Shown: positions 8,584 through 17,544 of the stretch, piece after piece
Layout: each line of letters begins with the position of its first letter
How positions within the stretch are numbered: the first letter of the stretch is position 1
Source of the DNA: JANNVZ01 sp046155615
GTDB taxonomy: Bacteria > Bacteroidota > Bacteroidia > Flavobacteriales_D > Sanyastnellaceae
Direction: 5' to 3'
DNA length: 64,000 bases
Assembly: GCA_046155615.1 (NCBI GenBank)
Contig: JBJXFP010000010.1
Span: forward strand, 1 to 64,000
Made by a program: the position numbers and the translations under genes
Notes under the pieces: model-generated
Databases searched by the model: none
The model's input: the letters and a program-made list of their open reading frames with translations, nothing else
What the model was told of the DNA's origin: nothing

Positions 8584-10854
8584 ATGAGCAAAGTATTCGA
8601 CCTCGATATGATAAAAGCGGTCTATAGCCGCTTTCCACAACGCATAGCAGCAGCCAGAAAAGCAGTAGGTAAACCGCTTACCCTTTCTGAAAAAATTTTG
8701 TATGCCCACCTTTGGGAAGGCGATGCAAACGCTGCATTCGAGCGTTCCAAGTCATATGTTGACTTCGCTCCTGACCGTGTGGCCATGCAGGACGCAACGG
8801 CCCAGATGGCCCTGTTGCAATTCATGCAGGCTGGTAGAAAAAAAGTAGCTGTCCCAAGCACTGTGCACTGCGACCACCTCATACAGGCACGCGTTGGTTC
8901 TGCGCAAGACTTGCAAGACTCACTGAACAAAAACAACGAAGTATTCAATTTCCTTTCTTCCATTTCTGACAAATACGGCATCGGTTTCTGGAAGCCCGGT
9001 GCGGGTATCATTCACCAGGTGGTGCTTGAGAACTATGCGTTCCCCGGTGGTATGATGATAGGAACTGACTCCCACACGGTAAATGCCGGTGGCCTTGGTA
9101 TGGTGGCCATAGGTGTTGGCGGTGCTGACGCTATGGACGTGATGGCCGGAATGGCTTGGGAACTGAAATGGCCAAAACTTATCGGTATAAAACTGACAGG
9201 AAAACTGAGTGGCTGGGCCAGCGCAAAAGATGTGATTTTGAAAGTAGCCGGCATCCTCACCGTGAAAGGTGGCACTGGTGCTATCGTAGAATATTTTGGT
9301 GATGGTGCACAGTCTCTTTCATGCACCGGAAAGGGTACCATCTGCAACATGGGTGCTGAGATTGGTGCTACTACTTCCACCTTCGGATATGATGAAAGCA
9401 TGGAGCGTTACTTCCGCTCCACAGGCCGCGCAGAGGTGGCGGACCTTGCCAACAATATCAAAGAACACCTGACAGGCGATGCTGAAGCTTATGCCAATCC
9501 GTCTGCATATTTCGATGAAGTAATTGAAATAAACCTGAGTGAATTAGAGCCTCATTTGAATGGTCCTTTCACCCCTGATTTGGCTACGCCTATTTCTAAA
9601 ATGAAAGAAGCAGCTGCAAAGAATAATTGGCCCACCAAAATTGAAGTAGGGCTCATTGGTTCATGCACCAACTCATCTTACGAGGACATTGCGCGTTCGG
9701 CATCGCTTGCTAAACAGGCCGTTGCAAAAGGGCTAAAACCAAAATCAGAATTCAGCATTACACCCGGCAGCGAGCAGGTGCGCTTCACCATTGAGCGCGA
9801 TGGATTTATTGACACGTTTAATCAAATGGGTGCAACAGTTTATGCCAATGCGTGTGGCCCATGCATTGGTATGTGGGCAAGAGTTGGAGCAGAAAAGAAA
9901 GAGAAGAATACCATTGTCCATTCCTTCAACCGCAACTTCCAGAGCCGCAACGATGGCAATCCGAACACTCTGGCTTTTGTGGCTTCGCCTGAGTTGACTA
10001 CTGCTCTGGCTATTGCAGGCGACCTGACATTCAACCCAATGACAGACACCCTTACCAATGACAAAGGAGAACAAGTAAAATTAGACGCGCCAAGCGGTGA
10101 TGAATTGCCACCACGTGGTTTTGATGTTGGTGATGCAGGCTTCCAATGGCCTTCAGAAGATGGCAGTGGTGTGCAGATAAAAGTGGCAACTGACAGCGAA
10201 CGCTTGCAACTGCTCGCCCCTTTCGATGAGTGGGATGGCAAGAACATAACGGGTGGCCGTGTGCTGATAAAAGCTAAAGGCAAATGCACCACTGATCACA
10301 TCTCGCAGGCGGGTCCATGGCTGCGTTACCGTGGTCACTTAGACAATATCTCCAACAACACATTGATAGGCGCCACCAACTTCTTCAATGGTGAAATAAA
10401 TAAAGTGAAGAACATAGAGACAGGTGTCTATGACGAAGTGCCTAAAGTGCAGCGCGCATACAAAGCAGCCGGAGTGCCAACCATAGTGGTGGGTGACCAG
10501 AACTACGGTGAAGGAAGTTCGCGCGAGCACGCAGCCATGCAGCCACGTCACTTGGGTGTGAAGGCAATTCTGGTAAAATCATTTGCCCGCATCCACGAAA
10601 CCAATTTGAAGAAACAAGGAATGCTCGCATTGACGTTTGCAAACGAAGCTGACTACGAAAAAATTCAGGAGCATGACACCGTGAATTTCATTGACCTCAC
10701 ATCTTTCTCGCCCGACAAGCCATTGCACATTGAGTTTGCACATGCTGACGGAACTAAAGATGTGATTGCTGTCAACCATACCTACAATGCGCAGCAAATA
10801 GAATGGTTCAAAGCAGGTGGTGCTTTGAATTTGATAAGGAAGAGTTTGAATTGA
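8584..10854 (+). CDS. acn: Aconitate hydratase, mitochondrial type
   Basis: TCA-cycle enzyme that isomerises citrate to isocitrate through a 4Fe-4S cluster. The 756-residue product has the three cluster ligands Cys 361 (GSCTNSS), Cys 424 and Cys 427 (ACGPCIG), substrate motifs SHTVNAGGLG and YGEGSSREHAA, and the mobile C-terminal swivel domain. The sequence type is that of mitochondrial aconitase rather than the larger AcnA/IRP1. I start at the ATG at 8584 (MSKVFDLDM); an open stretch to a TTG at 8506 has no family similarity. It is a single-gene unit closed by a strong terminator. Confidence 0.95.
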   Translation: MSKVFDLDMIKAVYSRFPQRIAAARKAVGKPLTLSEKILYAHLWEGDANAAFERSKSYVDFAPDRVAMQDATAQMALLQFMQAGRKKVAVPSTVHCDHLIQARVGSAQDLQDSLNKNNEVFNFLSSISDKYGIGFWKPGAGIIHQVVLENYAFPGGMMIGTDSHTVNAGGLGMVAIGVGGADAMDVMAGMAWELKWPKLIGIKLTGKLSGWASAKDVILKVAGILTVKGGTGAIVEYFGDGAQSLSCTGKGTICNMGAEIGATTSTFGYDESMERYFRSTGRAEVADLANNIKEHLTGDAEAYANPSAYFDEVIEINLSELEPHLNGPFTPDLATPISKMKEAAAKNNWPTKIEVGLIGSCTNSSYEDIARSASLAKQAVAKGLKPKSEFSITPGSEQVRFTIERDGFIDTFNQMGATVYANACGPCIGMWARVGAEKKEKNTIVHSFNRNFQSRNDGNPNTLAFVASPELTTALAIAGDLTFNPMTDTLTNDKGEQVKLDAPSGDELPPRGFDVGDAGFQWPSEDGSGVQIKVATDSERLQLLAPFDEWDGKNITGGRVLIKAKGKCTTDHISQAGPWLRYRGHLDNISNNTLIGATNFFNGEINKVKNIETGVYDEVPKVQRAYKAAGVPTIVVGDQNYGEGSSREHAAMQPRHLGVKAILVKSFARIHETNLKKQGMLALTFANEADYEKIQEHDTVNFIDLTSFSPDKPLHIEFAHADGTKDVIAVNHTYNAQQIEWFKAGGALNLIRKSLN

Positions 10855-10894
10855 AAAGCCAATAATTCAGCACATTCAGAATATCAAATCAAGA

Positions 10895-10940
10895 AAAAAA
10901 AGAAAGGTGCAAGCAAAAATGCTTGCACCTTTCTTTTTTA
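10895..10940. terminator. Strong bidirectional intrinsic terminator
   Basis: A perfect stem of at least 15 bp (10901-10915 with 10920-10934) and a 4-A loop, flanked by an A-run on the left and a T-run on the right, lies between the convergent acn and thioredoxin-like genes. Confidence 0.9.
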
Positions 10941-10967
10941 CTAAACGCTTTACACTAATACCAAAAC

Positions 10968-11756
10968 TCAACCTACATAGATTTTATGCACTACTGTGCG
11001 TCCTGCTGCATCGCCAATGCGGATGGCATACAAACCTTTACCCCAACCCGTGGTACTGATGATATGACTTCCGTCATTAATTACTGCCTGTTGCACCAAC
11101 CTTCCATCAGTTGCTATAACAGTCATCTGCTGACCAACAGTAGTGCCGCTCAATCTGATTTCGTTCTGTGGTCCGGAATAGGTTACACTGATTTCGTTGA
11201 GTACATTCTTTGATTCAGTCACATTGATGATGGCGCACATTTCAACCTCTTCATACAACACTGCTGCGGTTTGCGTACCTACCACTTTCACCGTCTTATC
11301 GGGGCAAATGGCATACACCAGCGGATAATAATTCACGGCATATGCGTTGGCTATTTGCACCAAATCATTGCCCTCAGGATTCAGTATCGGATACGAAATA
11401 CCTGCAAGCCAATTGCCTTGAGTAACTCCACTTATTCCATTGAATTCATTGAGGCCGTTGTTGGGATCCACTTCAATTCCAATCACTATTACATCCTGCG
11501 AGGAGCTGCCTGCCGGGCCATGCGATGTATGCAAATCTTCCACATGCCCTTGGTTGTGATAATTCCAACAATTAGGGCAATGTGTAGCCCAAAAATCTAT
11601 GTAAACCGTTTTGCCTGCATCTAAATACTCGTATAAATTGTGCTGGGTTCCATCAATATCTGAAAGCGCAAAGTCAGGTGCAGTGCTACCATTGGTGAGT
11701 TGAGCACAAGCACCAACTGAAATACCGGACAAAAGCCAAAGAAGAAGTTTTTTCAT
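10968..11756 (-). CDS. Thioredoxin-like (TlpA/redoxin) protein with T9SS sorting domain
   Basis: Exported protein of 262 residues. After a signal peptide (MKKLLLWLLSG...GACAQ) comes a redoxin fold with the start typical of TlpA/AhpC proteins (APDFALSDIDG) and the CPNC redox motif, Cys 60 and Cys 63, in FWATHCPNCW. The last 80 residues form a type A T9SS C-terminal domain, ending GLYAIRIGD...KIYVG. The product should therefore cross the outer membrane and be displayed or released as a thiol-disulfide protein. I start at the ATG at 11756 directly before the signal peptide. It is divergent from the ECF sigma factor gene. Confidence 0.85.
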   Translation of the reverse strand: MKKLLLWLLSGISVGACAQLTNGSTAPDFALSDIDGTQHNLYEYLDAGKTVYIDFWATHCPNCWNYHNQGHVEDLHTSHGPAGSSSQDVIVIGIEVDPNNGLNEFNGISGVTQGNWLAGISYPILNPEGNDLVQIANAYAVNYYPLVYAICPDKTVKVVGTQTAAVLYEEVEMCAIINVTESKNVLNEISVTYSGPQNEIRLSGTTVGQQMTVIATDGRLVQQAVINDGSHIISTTGWGKGLYAIRIGDAAGRTVVHKIYVG

Positions 11757-11920
11757 TTGATTTGATTTTTTATTTGGTTGTAAATTCTTGTTCTTGTGAA
11801 TGGTCGAAACATTGTTACGCTCCTGACAATCCAATTGAATTTTTTTTTATCCCCTCGCAATTCAAAGCCATTCGAAGCCAAGAATCTATCTTGCGCCACT
11901 TGCAAACAGATCAGCTTACA

Positions 11921-12496
11921 ATGGCTCAAACCATATTGCACCAGTGGGTTCGCGACTACGCGGATGGGATGCATTCATGGGCCTTACACAAAACTTCTGA
12001 TAAGCAATCAGCTGAAGATTTGGTGCAAGAGACTTTTCTGGCAGCTACACAATCCTTTTCAAAATTCGAAAACAGGTCGCAGGCAAAAACATGGCTGTAT
12101 TCCATTCTTAACAACAAAATCATAGACCACCACCGCAAACAATTCAGACAAAAAACTGTCAGTTTCGAAACACAAACTGAAAAGCGAGGCGATGCATTCA
12201 TGCACCATTTTTTTGATGAAAACAATGAATGGAATGAAACCCAAAGTCCAGCAGAATGGAATGATGGGCAGGAGAACTTGCTTGACAATCTTGATTTTTT
12301 GCGTGCGCTGCAACAGTGCATGGGCAAACTGCCAGCACAATGGGGCAGCGCACTTCAACTTAAATATCTAGAGGAAAAAAAAGGAGAATTGATTTGTAAG
12401 GAACTTGGCATTACCCCGACTAACTTTTGGCAAATACTGCACAGAGCCAAATTGCAGTTGCGCAAGTGTGTGGAGCAAAATTGGTTTCAGCAATAA
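11921..12496 (+). CDS. ECF-type RNA polymerase sigma factor
   Basis: Sigma-70 family regulator of 191 residues. Region 2 is seen in DLVQETFLAA...WLYSILNNKIIDHHRK. Region 4 is a C-terminal helix-turn-helix (LPAQWGSALQLKYLE...ELGITPTNFWQILHRAK). Regions 1 and 3 are absent, which defines the ECF class. A roughly 30-residue linker between regions 2 and 4 is rich in acidic residues and His. I prefer the ATG at 11921 to the longer open frame from 11762, which gives no recognisable protein. The anti-sigma candidate starts 7 nt after the stop, so the pair is surely co-transcribed. Confidence 0.9.
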   Translation: MAQTILHQWVRDYADGMHSWALHKTSDKQSAEDLVQETFLAATQSFSKFENRSQAKTWLYSILNNKIIDHHRKQFRQKTVSFETQTEKRGDAFMHHFFDENNEWNETQSPAEWNDGQENLLDNLDFLRALQQCMGKLPAQWGSALQLKYLEEKKGELICKELGITPTNFWQILHRAKLQLRKCVEQNWFQQ

Positions 12497-12503
12497 CTAC
12501 AAG

Positions 12504-12764
12504 ATGAAGAAATACATCATACATCTCATGGTGTTCTCCTGCAAACGAGCCACCGAGCTGATAGTAAAGAAGTCAGTGGTGAAGCTGGGTTGGCTTGATC
12601 ATACTCGGCTTGGTTGGCACAAGTCCATTTGTGCTGGCTGCAAGCGCTTTGAAGAACAAAATGATAAACTGGATAAGTGGTTGACAGGAGAATATTCCAA
12701 CGAAATATCCAAAAGCATAGAGCCAAACGAAGCGTTAAAGTCAAAAATCATTTCTCAAATCTGA
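12504..12764 (+). CDS. Small zinc-finger anti-sigma factor candidate
   Basis: Protein of 86 residues with a Cys near residue 14 and an HKSICAGC segment (H-x3-C-x2-C). This is the His/Cys arrangement of the ZAS/zf-HC2 anti-sigma domain. It has no membrane segment, so it would act in the cytoplasm, where redox state or metal could control its grip on the sigma factor encoded 7 nt upstream. The ATG at 12504 is chosen because the frame before it overlaps the sigma gene and is not conserved-looking. The assignment rests on the motif and the position next to an ECF gene; the signal is unknown. Confidence 0.75.
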   Translation: MKKYIIHLMVFSCKRATELIVKKSVVKLGWLDHTRLGWHKSICAGCKRFEEQNDKLDKWLTGEYSNEISKSIEPNEALKSKIISQI

Positions 12765-12837
12765 AACAAAATCAATAAGTCATTGTAAGGTTTGAAATTG
12801 TGCTACGACAGTTCTGCTAAATCAATTTTATCAGAAT

Positions 12838-13308
12838 ATGACTTCAAAATTTTTTGTCACAGTAGTTGCGGCTATAGCAATGCTGCAACAGCAAAGCGTA
12901 GCGCAATGGCAATTGCGCAAAGCGCAATTCAACAATGAAAATGCACTGGCCTTACAGGGTTATGATCCGGTAGCCTATTTCACACAAGGCAAAGCCGTGA
13001 AGGGCAGCAGCGCCTACAGTGTAAATGTGGACGGACTCATTTACCAGTGTTCCACAGCTGTAAACAAACAATTGCTGGAGAAGGACCCGAAGAAATACGA
13101 ACCGCAATATGGCGGCTGGTGTGCTTATGCCATGGGCAACATGGGCGAGAAGGTTGATGTGAATCCTGAAACGTTCAAGATTGTGGACGACAAGCTTTAT
13201 CTCTTTTATAACGCATACTTCAATAACACCTTGATAGATTGGAACAAAAACGAAACGTCATTGAAACAAAAGGCAGATGTGAACTGGAAAAAATTCTTCA
13301 ACCCATGA
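12838..13308 (+). CDS. Exported YHS-domain protein
   Basis: 156-residue protein with an N-terminal signal-like helix (FVTVVAAIAML...) and a YHS domain from about residue 40 (LQGYDPVAYF). Conserved downstream features are an internal YQCS segment, a KKYEPQYGGWCAYAM stretch, and a C-terminal WKKFF. YHS domains are small metal-associated folds; single-domain exported forms are common in Bacteroidota and Proteobacteria, but their role is not settled. The stop overlaps the start of the DoxX-like gene (ATGA), suggesting translational coupling. It lies 73 bp after the anti-sigma candidate and may be a target of that sigma factor. Confidence 0.85.
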   Translation: MTSKFFVTVVAAIAMLQQQSVAQWQLRKAQFNNENALALQGYDPVAYFTQGKAVKGSSAYSVNVDGLIYQCSTAVNKQLLEKDPKKYEPQYGGWCAYAMGNMGEKVDVNPETFKIVDDKLYLFYNAYFNNTLIDWNKNETSLKQKADVNWKKFFNP

Positions 13309-13748
13309 GCACAAAAACAATGGAAACACCCAATCAAAAATTTATGCTTTGGTGCTTGAGAATTATTCCCGCCATCATTCTGCTTCAAACACTTTTTTTC
13401 AAGTTCTCCGCAAGCCAGGAATCGGTATATATATTCAGCACACTTGGTGTAGAACCTTATGGAAGAATTGGTGCCGGTATTTCTGAATTGATAGCTGCAG
13501 TGCTTTTGCTGATGCCCCGCACCACGTTGTTGGGCGCGTTGCTAGGTGCAGGTATTATGGCTGGGGCATTGCTCTCACACATTGCCTCGTTAGGCATTGA
13601 GGTGATGGGCGATGGCGGATACCTTTTTGCACTTGCAATTATCACATTACTGTGTTGCTCAGTATTGGTTTATTTGCTTCGCAGTTCTTTGTCCACTTTG
13701 CCCATCGTGGGCAAAATGTTTTTCAAAAGCTATCACAAGGACAATTGA
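13305..13748 (+). CDS. DoxX-like inner-membrane protein
   Basis: 147-residue protein with four hydrophobic helices and the DoxX-family pattern: RIIPAIILLQTLFFKFS at the start, an ISELIAAVLLL second helix, a Gly-rich third helix and a final LLCCSVLVYLL helix. DoxX-like proteins are quinone- or redox-associated membrane proteins, with few functions proven. The ATG at 13305 overlaps the YHS stop; another ATG at 13320 is possible. Pairing with a YHS protein and an ECF system suggests a joint response to redox or metal stress, which is inference. Confidence 0.8.
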   Translation: MSTKTMETPNQKFMLWCLRIIPAIILLQTLFFKFSASQESVYIFSTLGVEPYGRIGAGISELIAAVLLLMPRTTLLGALLGAGIMAGALLSHIASLGIEVMGDGGYLFALAIITLLCCSVLVYLLRSSLSTLPIVGKMFFKSYHKDN

Positions 13749-13753
13749 CAAAA

Positions 13754-14602
13754 ATGAAAGCATGGATCGCATCGTTATTAGTGGTCACTCTCAGCATACT
13801 CCTGATACCATCCTGCAAAATGAAAAGAACCACGGAGCGAAGCACTATATCAAGGTTAGATAGTCTCGGTATCTCTTATTCAATCCACACCACGAGCATT
13901 TTGAAGCATCAGTTGCATTATGCCATGGCTGGTGACAGCACAAAGCCCATGCTTGCTATTGTACATGGCTCGCCTGGTAGTTGGGTGGATTATGAACGTT
14001 ATATGAGCGATAGCGCATTGCGTTCCCATTTTCAAATGGTATGCATAGACAGACCCGGATTTGGAGGCAGTAACAAAGGTGAGGCACTGCACTTACATCA
14101 GCAAGTAGAAATAGTAGCAACGGTATTCAAGAATGCATTTCCGAATAAAAAAGCAATTTGGATGGGTCACTCTTTGGGCGGTCCATTTGTTAGTATGATG
14201 GCCATGAAGCATAATGACTTGGTGAGTGGTCTGGTGCTATTATCTGCATCAGTAAGTCCTCAACAAGAAGCTCCTGAGCGCTGGAGAAAAATTTTCTAGC
14301 AGCCTGTGTTCAACTATTTAATTCCTTCCAACCTGCGTGTAAGCAATCGCGAAATAGTTTACTTCAAAAAAGAAATTGCACCAATGGAAGAGTACTGGAA
14401 AAAAATAAAATGTGACGTGTTGATAATGCACGGAACCAATGATCCATTAGTACCATACCCCAACGCTACTTATGCAGTGGAGCAACTCGCTGCCGTTAAG
14501 TCTATCAAATTTGTGAGTATCCGGAATGCCAACCACTTCATTCCATGGCAACACTTCGATTTAGTGAAAGAAAATTTGATAACCACCTTCGATATGAAAT
14601 AA
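13754..14602 (+). pseudogene. Alpha/beta hydrolase lipoprotein interrupted by an in-frame TAG
   Basis: The frame begins with a lipoprotein signal (lipobox LIPSC), continues through VHGSPGSW (oxyanion region) and the nucleophile elbow GHSLGG (Ser 140), and meets TAG at 14297-14299. The same frame then runs on without further stops for 101 codons, with the catalytic Asp segment HGTNDPLVP and the His segment NANHFIPWQ in the right places. Read through, it would be about 282 residues, the normal family length. The stop falls after WRKIF, where relatives often have Trp, so a single TGG-to-TAG change (or a sequencing error) explains it. It starts 5 nt after the DoxX-like gene. Confidence 0.8.
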
Positions 14603-14653
14603 AATCATAACCTATTAGTCAGGTTTCATTCACTTTTGCTACTAATAGAAACG

Positions 14654-15301
14654 ATGCGAACGCTATTGCAAATAGAGAACATTTTTTTGAAAGGCATGCT
14701 GATAAGTATCATTGGTTCGTTGCCATTAGGTTCTCTCAACATCACTGCGTTTCAATTTGCAGCGGACAGTGTAGTTGCTGCATTAGTATTTGCTATTGGG
14801 GCTGTGTTTGCTGAATTGATGATAGTCCGCATTATGCTCATGGGTTCCGGTTGGCTGCATCGAAAAAACACTTGGATTACTTACCTCACTCCGGTAGCTG
14901 TTGTAATACTTCTATCGCTGGCTACTTACAGTTTTTATCAGTCTCAGTCTCATCATCTTTTTCATCCTCAGGCTTCGATCGGAACTATTGCATCATTTGT
15001 TCTCGGTATCACACTCAGTGCTTGCAATCCGCTGCAGATTCCATTTTGGCTTGGCTGGAATGAAGTTGTTTTTTTTAGACATGCCACAACAGTAAAACAA
15101 AATCGCACTCGATACATAGCAGGAATAGGTGTTGGCACTTTCATAGTGTTTGCTGTGTTCATTTTAACCGGAAATTTCTTCAGCCACTACTTTCAAGCCA
15201 TTCAAGTCTATACTTCTTATGGACTCGGTATAGTCTATACTTTACTTGCACTTTGGCTAATAGCTCGTTTCGTTCAAATAAGAAAAACTCAAACTATCTG
15301 A
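14654..15301 (+). CDS. LysE-family transporter
   Basis: Inner-membrane protein of 215 residues with about six hydrophobic helices, including the characteristic first helix GMLISIIGSLPLGSLN and the later helix SFVLGITLSACNPLQIPFW. LysE/RhtB proteins export amino acids; the substrate here is unknown. I use the ATG at 14654, although a TTG 18 nt earlier is also open. The DinB-like gene begins 5 nt after the stop, so this is probably the first gene of the operon reaching 18098. Confidence 0.8.
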   Translation: MRTLLQIENIFLKGMLISIIGSLPLGSLNITAFQFAADSVVAALVFAIGAVFAELMIVRIMLMGSGWLHRKNTWITYLTPVAVVILLSLATYSFYQSQSHHLFHPQASIGTIASFVLGITLSACNPLQIPFWLGWNEVVFFRHATTVKQNRTRYIAGIGVGTFIVFAVFILTGNFFSHYFQAIQVYTSYGLGIVYTLLALWLIARFVQIRKTQTI

Positions 15302-15305
15302 AACT

Positions 15306-15791
15306 ATGTTTTCATCTACTTCAAACACGCTGCGCGAATTTGGCGATGTGCTGCAAGCCCTGCCACACGGCCTCTACAGCACACCGTGCGAAGTGCTCAA
15401 CAACTCCACCATCGGTCAGCATACACGCCACATTATAGAGTTGTATCAGTGCCTGCTCAGTGGATTTGATACCGGTGAAGTATGCTATGACAAACGCCAG
15501 CGCGACAAAAGGATAGAAGCCGATGTGCAGTTTGCGTTGATAAGCATTGAAGCCATTCTAGACAAAATAGAACGCAAAGACAAATCATTAAAGGTGGTGT
15601 ATGAGCTGGATGGAAAGGAGGTGATTCTTAATTCCAACTATAGGCGCGAAGTGATGTACAACCTGGAACACACCATCCATCATCAAGCTTTGATTCGAGT
15701 AGCTCTGCAAGCACTCAGTGCAGTCCCGTTGCCTGATTCGTTTGGTGTTGCACCCTCCACTTTGCGATACCGCAGCCTATGTGCACAGTAA
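15306..15791 (+). CDS. DinB-superfamily protein
   Basis: 161-residue cytoplasmic four-helix-bundle protein. The His residues expected at the DinB metal site are visible in IGQHTRHIIE near the start of the second helix and in the EHTIHHQALIR segment near residue 130. DinB-fold proteins are metal-dependent enzymes, often thiol transferases; the reaction cannot be deduced here. The gene overlaps the next one (NRDE family) by 13 nt in another frame. Confidence 0.8.
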   Translation: MFSSTSNTLREFGDVLQALPHGLYSTPCEVLNNSTIGQHTRHIIELYQCLLSGFDTGEVCYDKRQRDKRIEADVQFALISIEAILDKIERKDKSLKVVYELDGKEVILNSNYRREVMYNLEHTIHHQALIRVALQALSAVPLPDSFGVAPSTLRYRSLCAQ

Positions 15792-16501
15792 GTTTCATAG
15801 CTAACCGATTTGGAATTTTCATCACCAGCAACAGAGATGAAGACGCACATCGGGCAGTTCATCACAAGCCTGTTACAGACCATGTGCATGGTGCCCAGCT
15901 CACCTTCCCCAAAGACCCAAAGGCTGGCGGCACTTGGTTCGCAATAAATAAAAATGGATGCGTAGCAGTGTTGCTCAATGGTGCCTTTGTAAAACACAAG
16001 CACACAGGCAACTACAAGCGCAGCCGCGGACTTGTGCTATTAGAAATAGCTGCTGCTGCCAATGCATTGCTACATTTTGACGAGATGGTATTGAATGAAA
16101 TTGAGCCATTCACAGTATTGTTATATTATCATCAATTGCATGAGCTGCGTTGGGATGGCCGGCACAAATACAAGAAAAATCTTGACACCAACATTGCCCA
16201 CATCTACTCTTCCAGTACACTGTATTCACTAGAAATTGTGAAACACAGGGAAGAACTATTCAAACAGTTTCTCTTCAATAATGAAGAAATAAATGAACAG
16301 AGCATTCTGCAATTTCATAGCAATACAAACAACGATGCAGCCAATGGCTTCGTTATGAAACGAAGCCAATGGCTGCGCACCCTTAGCATTACGCAAGTGG
16401 TGATGACAAAACAAAACGCTGTGATGCATCATCATGACTTGCTCACCGGTGAGCACCATGAGGTTCGCGTTGGCGGCATGTGGCAACAAACAAATCATTG
16501 A
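15779..16501 (+). CDS. NRDE/TANGO2-family protein
   Basis: 240-residue protein starting MCTVSF, with the family signature NRDE at about residues 18-21 (ITSNRDEDAHR) and the downstream GGTWFAINKNG motif. The N-terminal Cys 2 suggests the Ntn-hydrolase-like arrangement proposed for this family. TANGO2 proteins are linked in eukaryotes to haem or lipid handling; the bacterial role is open. The gene overlaps DinB by 13 nt and the ATP-grasp gene by 22 nt, so the three are expressed together. Confidence 0.85.
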   Translation: MCTVSFIANRFGIFITSNRDEDAHRAVHHKPVTDHVHGAQLTFPKDPKAGGTWFAINKNGCVAVLLNGAFVKHKHTGNYKRSRGLVLLEIAAAANALLHFDEMVLNEIEPFTVLLYYHQLHELRWDGRHKYKKNLDTNIAHIYSSSTLYSLEIVKHREELFKQFLFNNEEINEQSILQFHSNTNNDAANGFVMKRSQWLRTLSITQVVMTKQNAVMHHHDLLTGEHHEVRVGGMWQQTNH

Positions 16502-17544
16502 ACAGATTTCAACTTTTCATACATCGGGTTACACATTGGGAGTATTGGCCCACGAGTTTGTTGTATTTGCCTTTGGCCCCCGTATGGTTGTGGTATGCAA
16601 TGCGCGCGGGCACACTTGGTTTTTTCAGCGCAGCCAATCCGCGCATTCGATTTGGCGGTATGGGCATGGAATCAAAAATGGAGATTTACGATCTGATGCC
16701 CGATGGCATAAAACCAAAAACAATATTTGCAAATGCAGGTATTGATGAGGATGACCTGAAGGCCCTTTTTCGCTCATCTCAACTTTCGTTTCCAGTAATA
16801 GCTAAACCTGACATTGGCATGAAAGCCCTTGCCGTTGAGATTATTGAAAATGAAAGTGAGCTACTTCTTTATTCTAAAAAACTGAACGAAGATTTTTTGA
16901 TTCAACAATTCATTCCATTCAAAAATGAAATAGGAATTTTCTATTGCCGCATACCGGGTGAACCTGACGGTATGATAACAGGGATGGTGGAAAAAGAATT
17001 TCTGAAAGTGAAAGGCGATGGAAGGAGTACCATTTTTCATTTGATAAGAAAGAATCCACGCAGCGCATTGCAACTGGCTGCACTTCAAACACTACATGGA
17101 GAAAAGCTTAACACTATTTTGAATGGAAAGGAAGAATTTCATTTAGTCCCTTTTGGCAGCCACACCAGGGGTGCTCGATTTATTGATGTGTCAAACTTAG
17201 CCAGCGCTGCTCTGCACAACACGGTGAACAACTGGTGCAATCAAGTGGATGAATTTTACTTCGGCCGATTGGACATTAGATACAATACAATGCAAGAATT
17301 GAGTGAAGGAAAAAACTGCTGCTTGATAGAAATAAATGGAGCTGGCAGCGAGCCTACGCATATCTATGATCCGAGCCATTCGGTTTTCTTCGCTTGGAAA
17401 GAAATAGCACGGCATTGGCAAATGTTGTTCACTATCAGTAAGCGTAATCACAAACGCGGAATACCTTATAGCAGTAGCAAAGAGAGTTTGCGGATGATGC
17501 GCAATTCACGAAATTTGGAGCAACAACTCAAATCCATCACATGA
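16480..17544 (+). CDS. ATP-grasp enzyme, D-Ala-D-Ala-ligase-like
   Basis: 354-residue cytoplasmic protein. The ATP-grasp core is visible from about residue 100: FPVIAKPDIG (phosphate-binding Lys), an IQQFIPFKNEIG stretch containing the acidic substrate/ATP residues, a GRLDIR segment and the metal-binding EINGAGSEP near residue 285. The first 80 residues are Trp/Tyr-rich (HWEYWP, LAPVWLWYAMRAG) and unlike DdlA/B. The carboxylate-amine ligase fold is clear, the substrates are not. It overlaps the NRDE gene by 22 nt and the OMP gene by 4 nt (ATGA), so it belongs to their pathway. Confidence 0.75.
   Translation: MATNKSLNRFQLFIHRVTHWEYWPTSLLYLPLAPVWLWYAMRAGTLGFFSAANPRIRFGGMGMESKMEIYDLMPDGIKPKTIFANAGIDEDDLKALFRSSQLSFPVIAKPDIGMKALAVEIIENESELLLYSKKLNEDFLIQQFIPFKNEIGIFYCRIPGEPDGMITGMVEKEFLKVKGDGRSTIFHLIRKNPRSALQLAALQTLHGEKLNTILNGKEEFHLVPFGSHTRGARFIDVSNLASAALHNTVNNWCNQVDEFYFGRLDIRYNTMQELSEGKNCCLIEINGAGSEPTHIYDPSHSVFFAWKEIARHWQMLFTISKRNHKRGIPYSSSKESLRMMRNSRNLEQQLKSIT

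Noticed and set aside
13754..14602. Programmed readthrough or amber recoding of the hydrolase gene
   Set aside because: No other gene in the window uses TAG internally and no recoding signal is visible; a point mutation is simpler.
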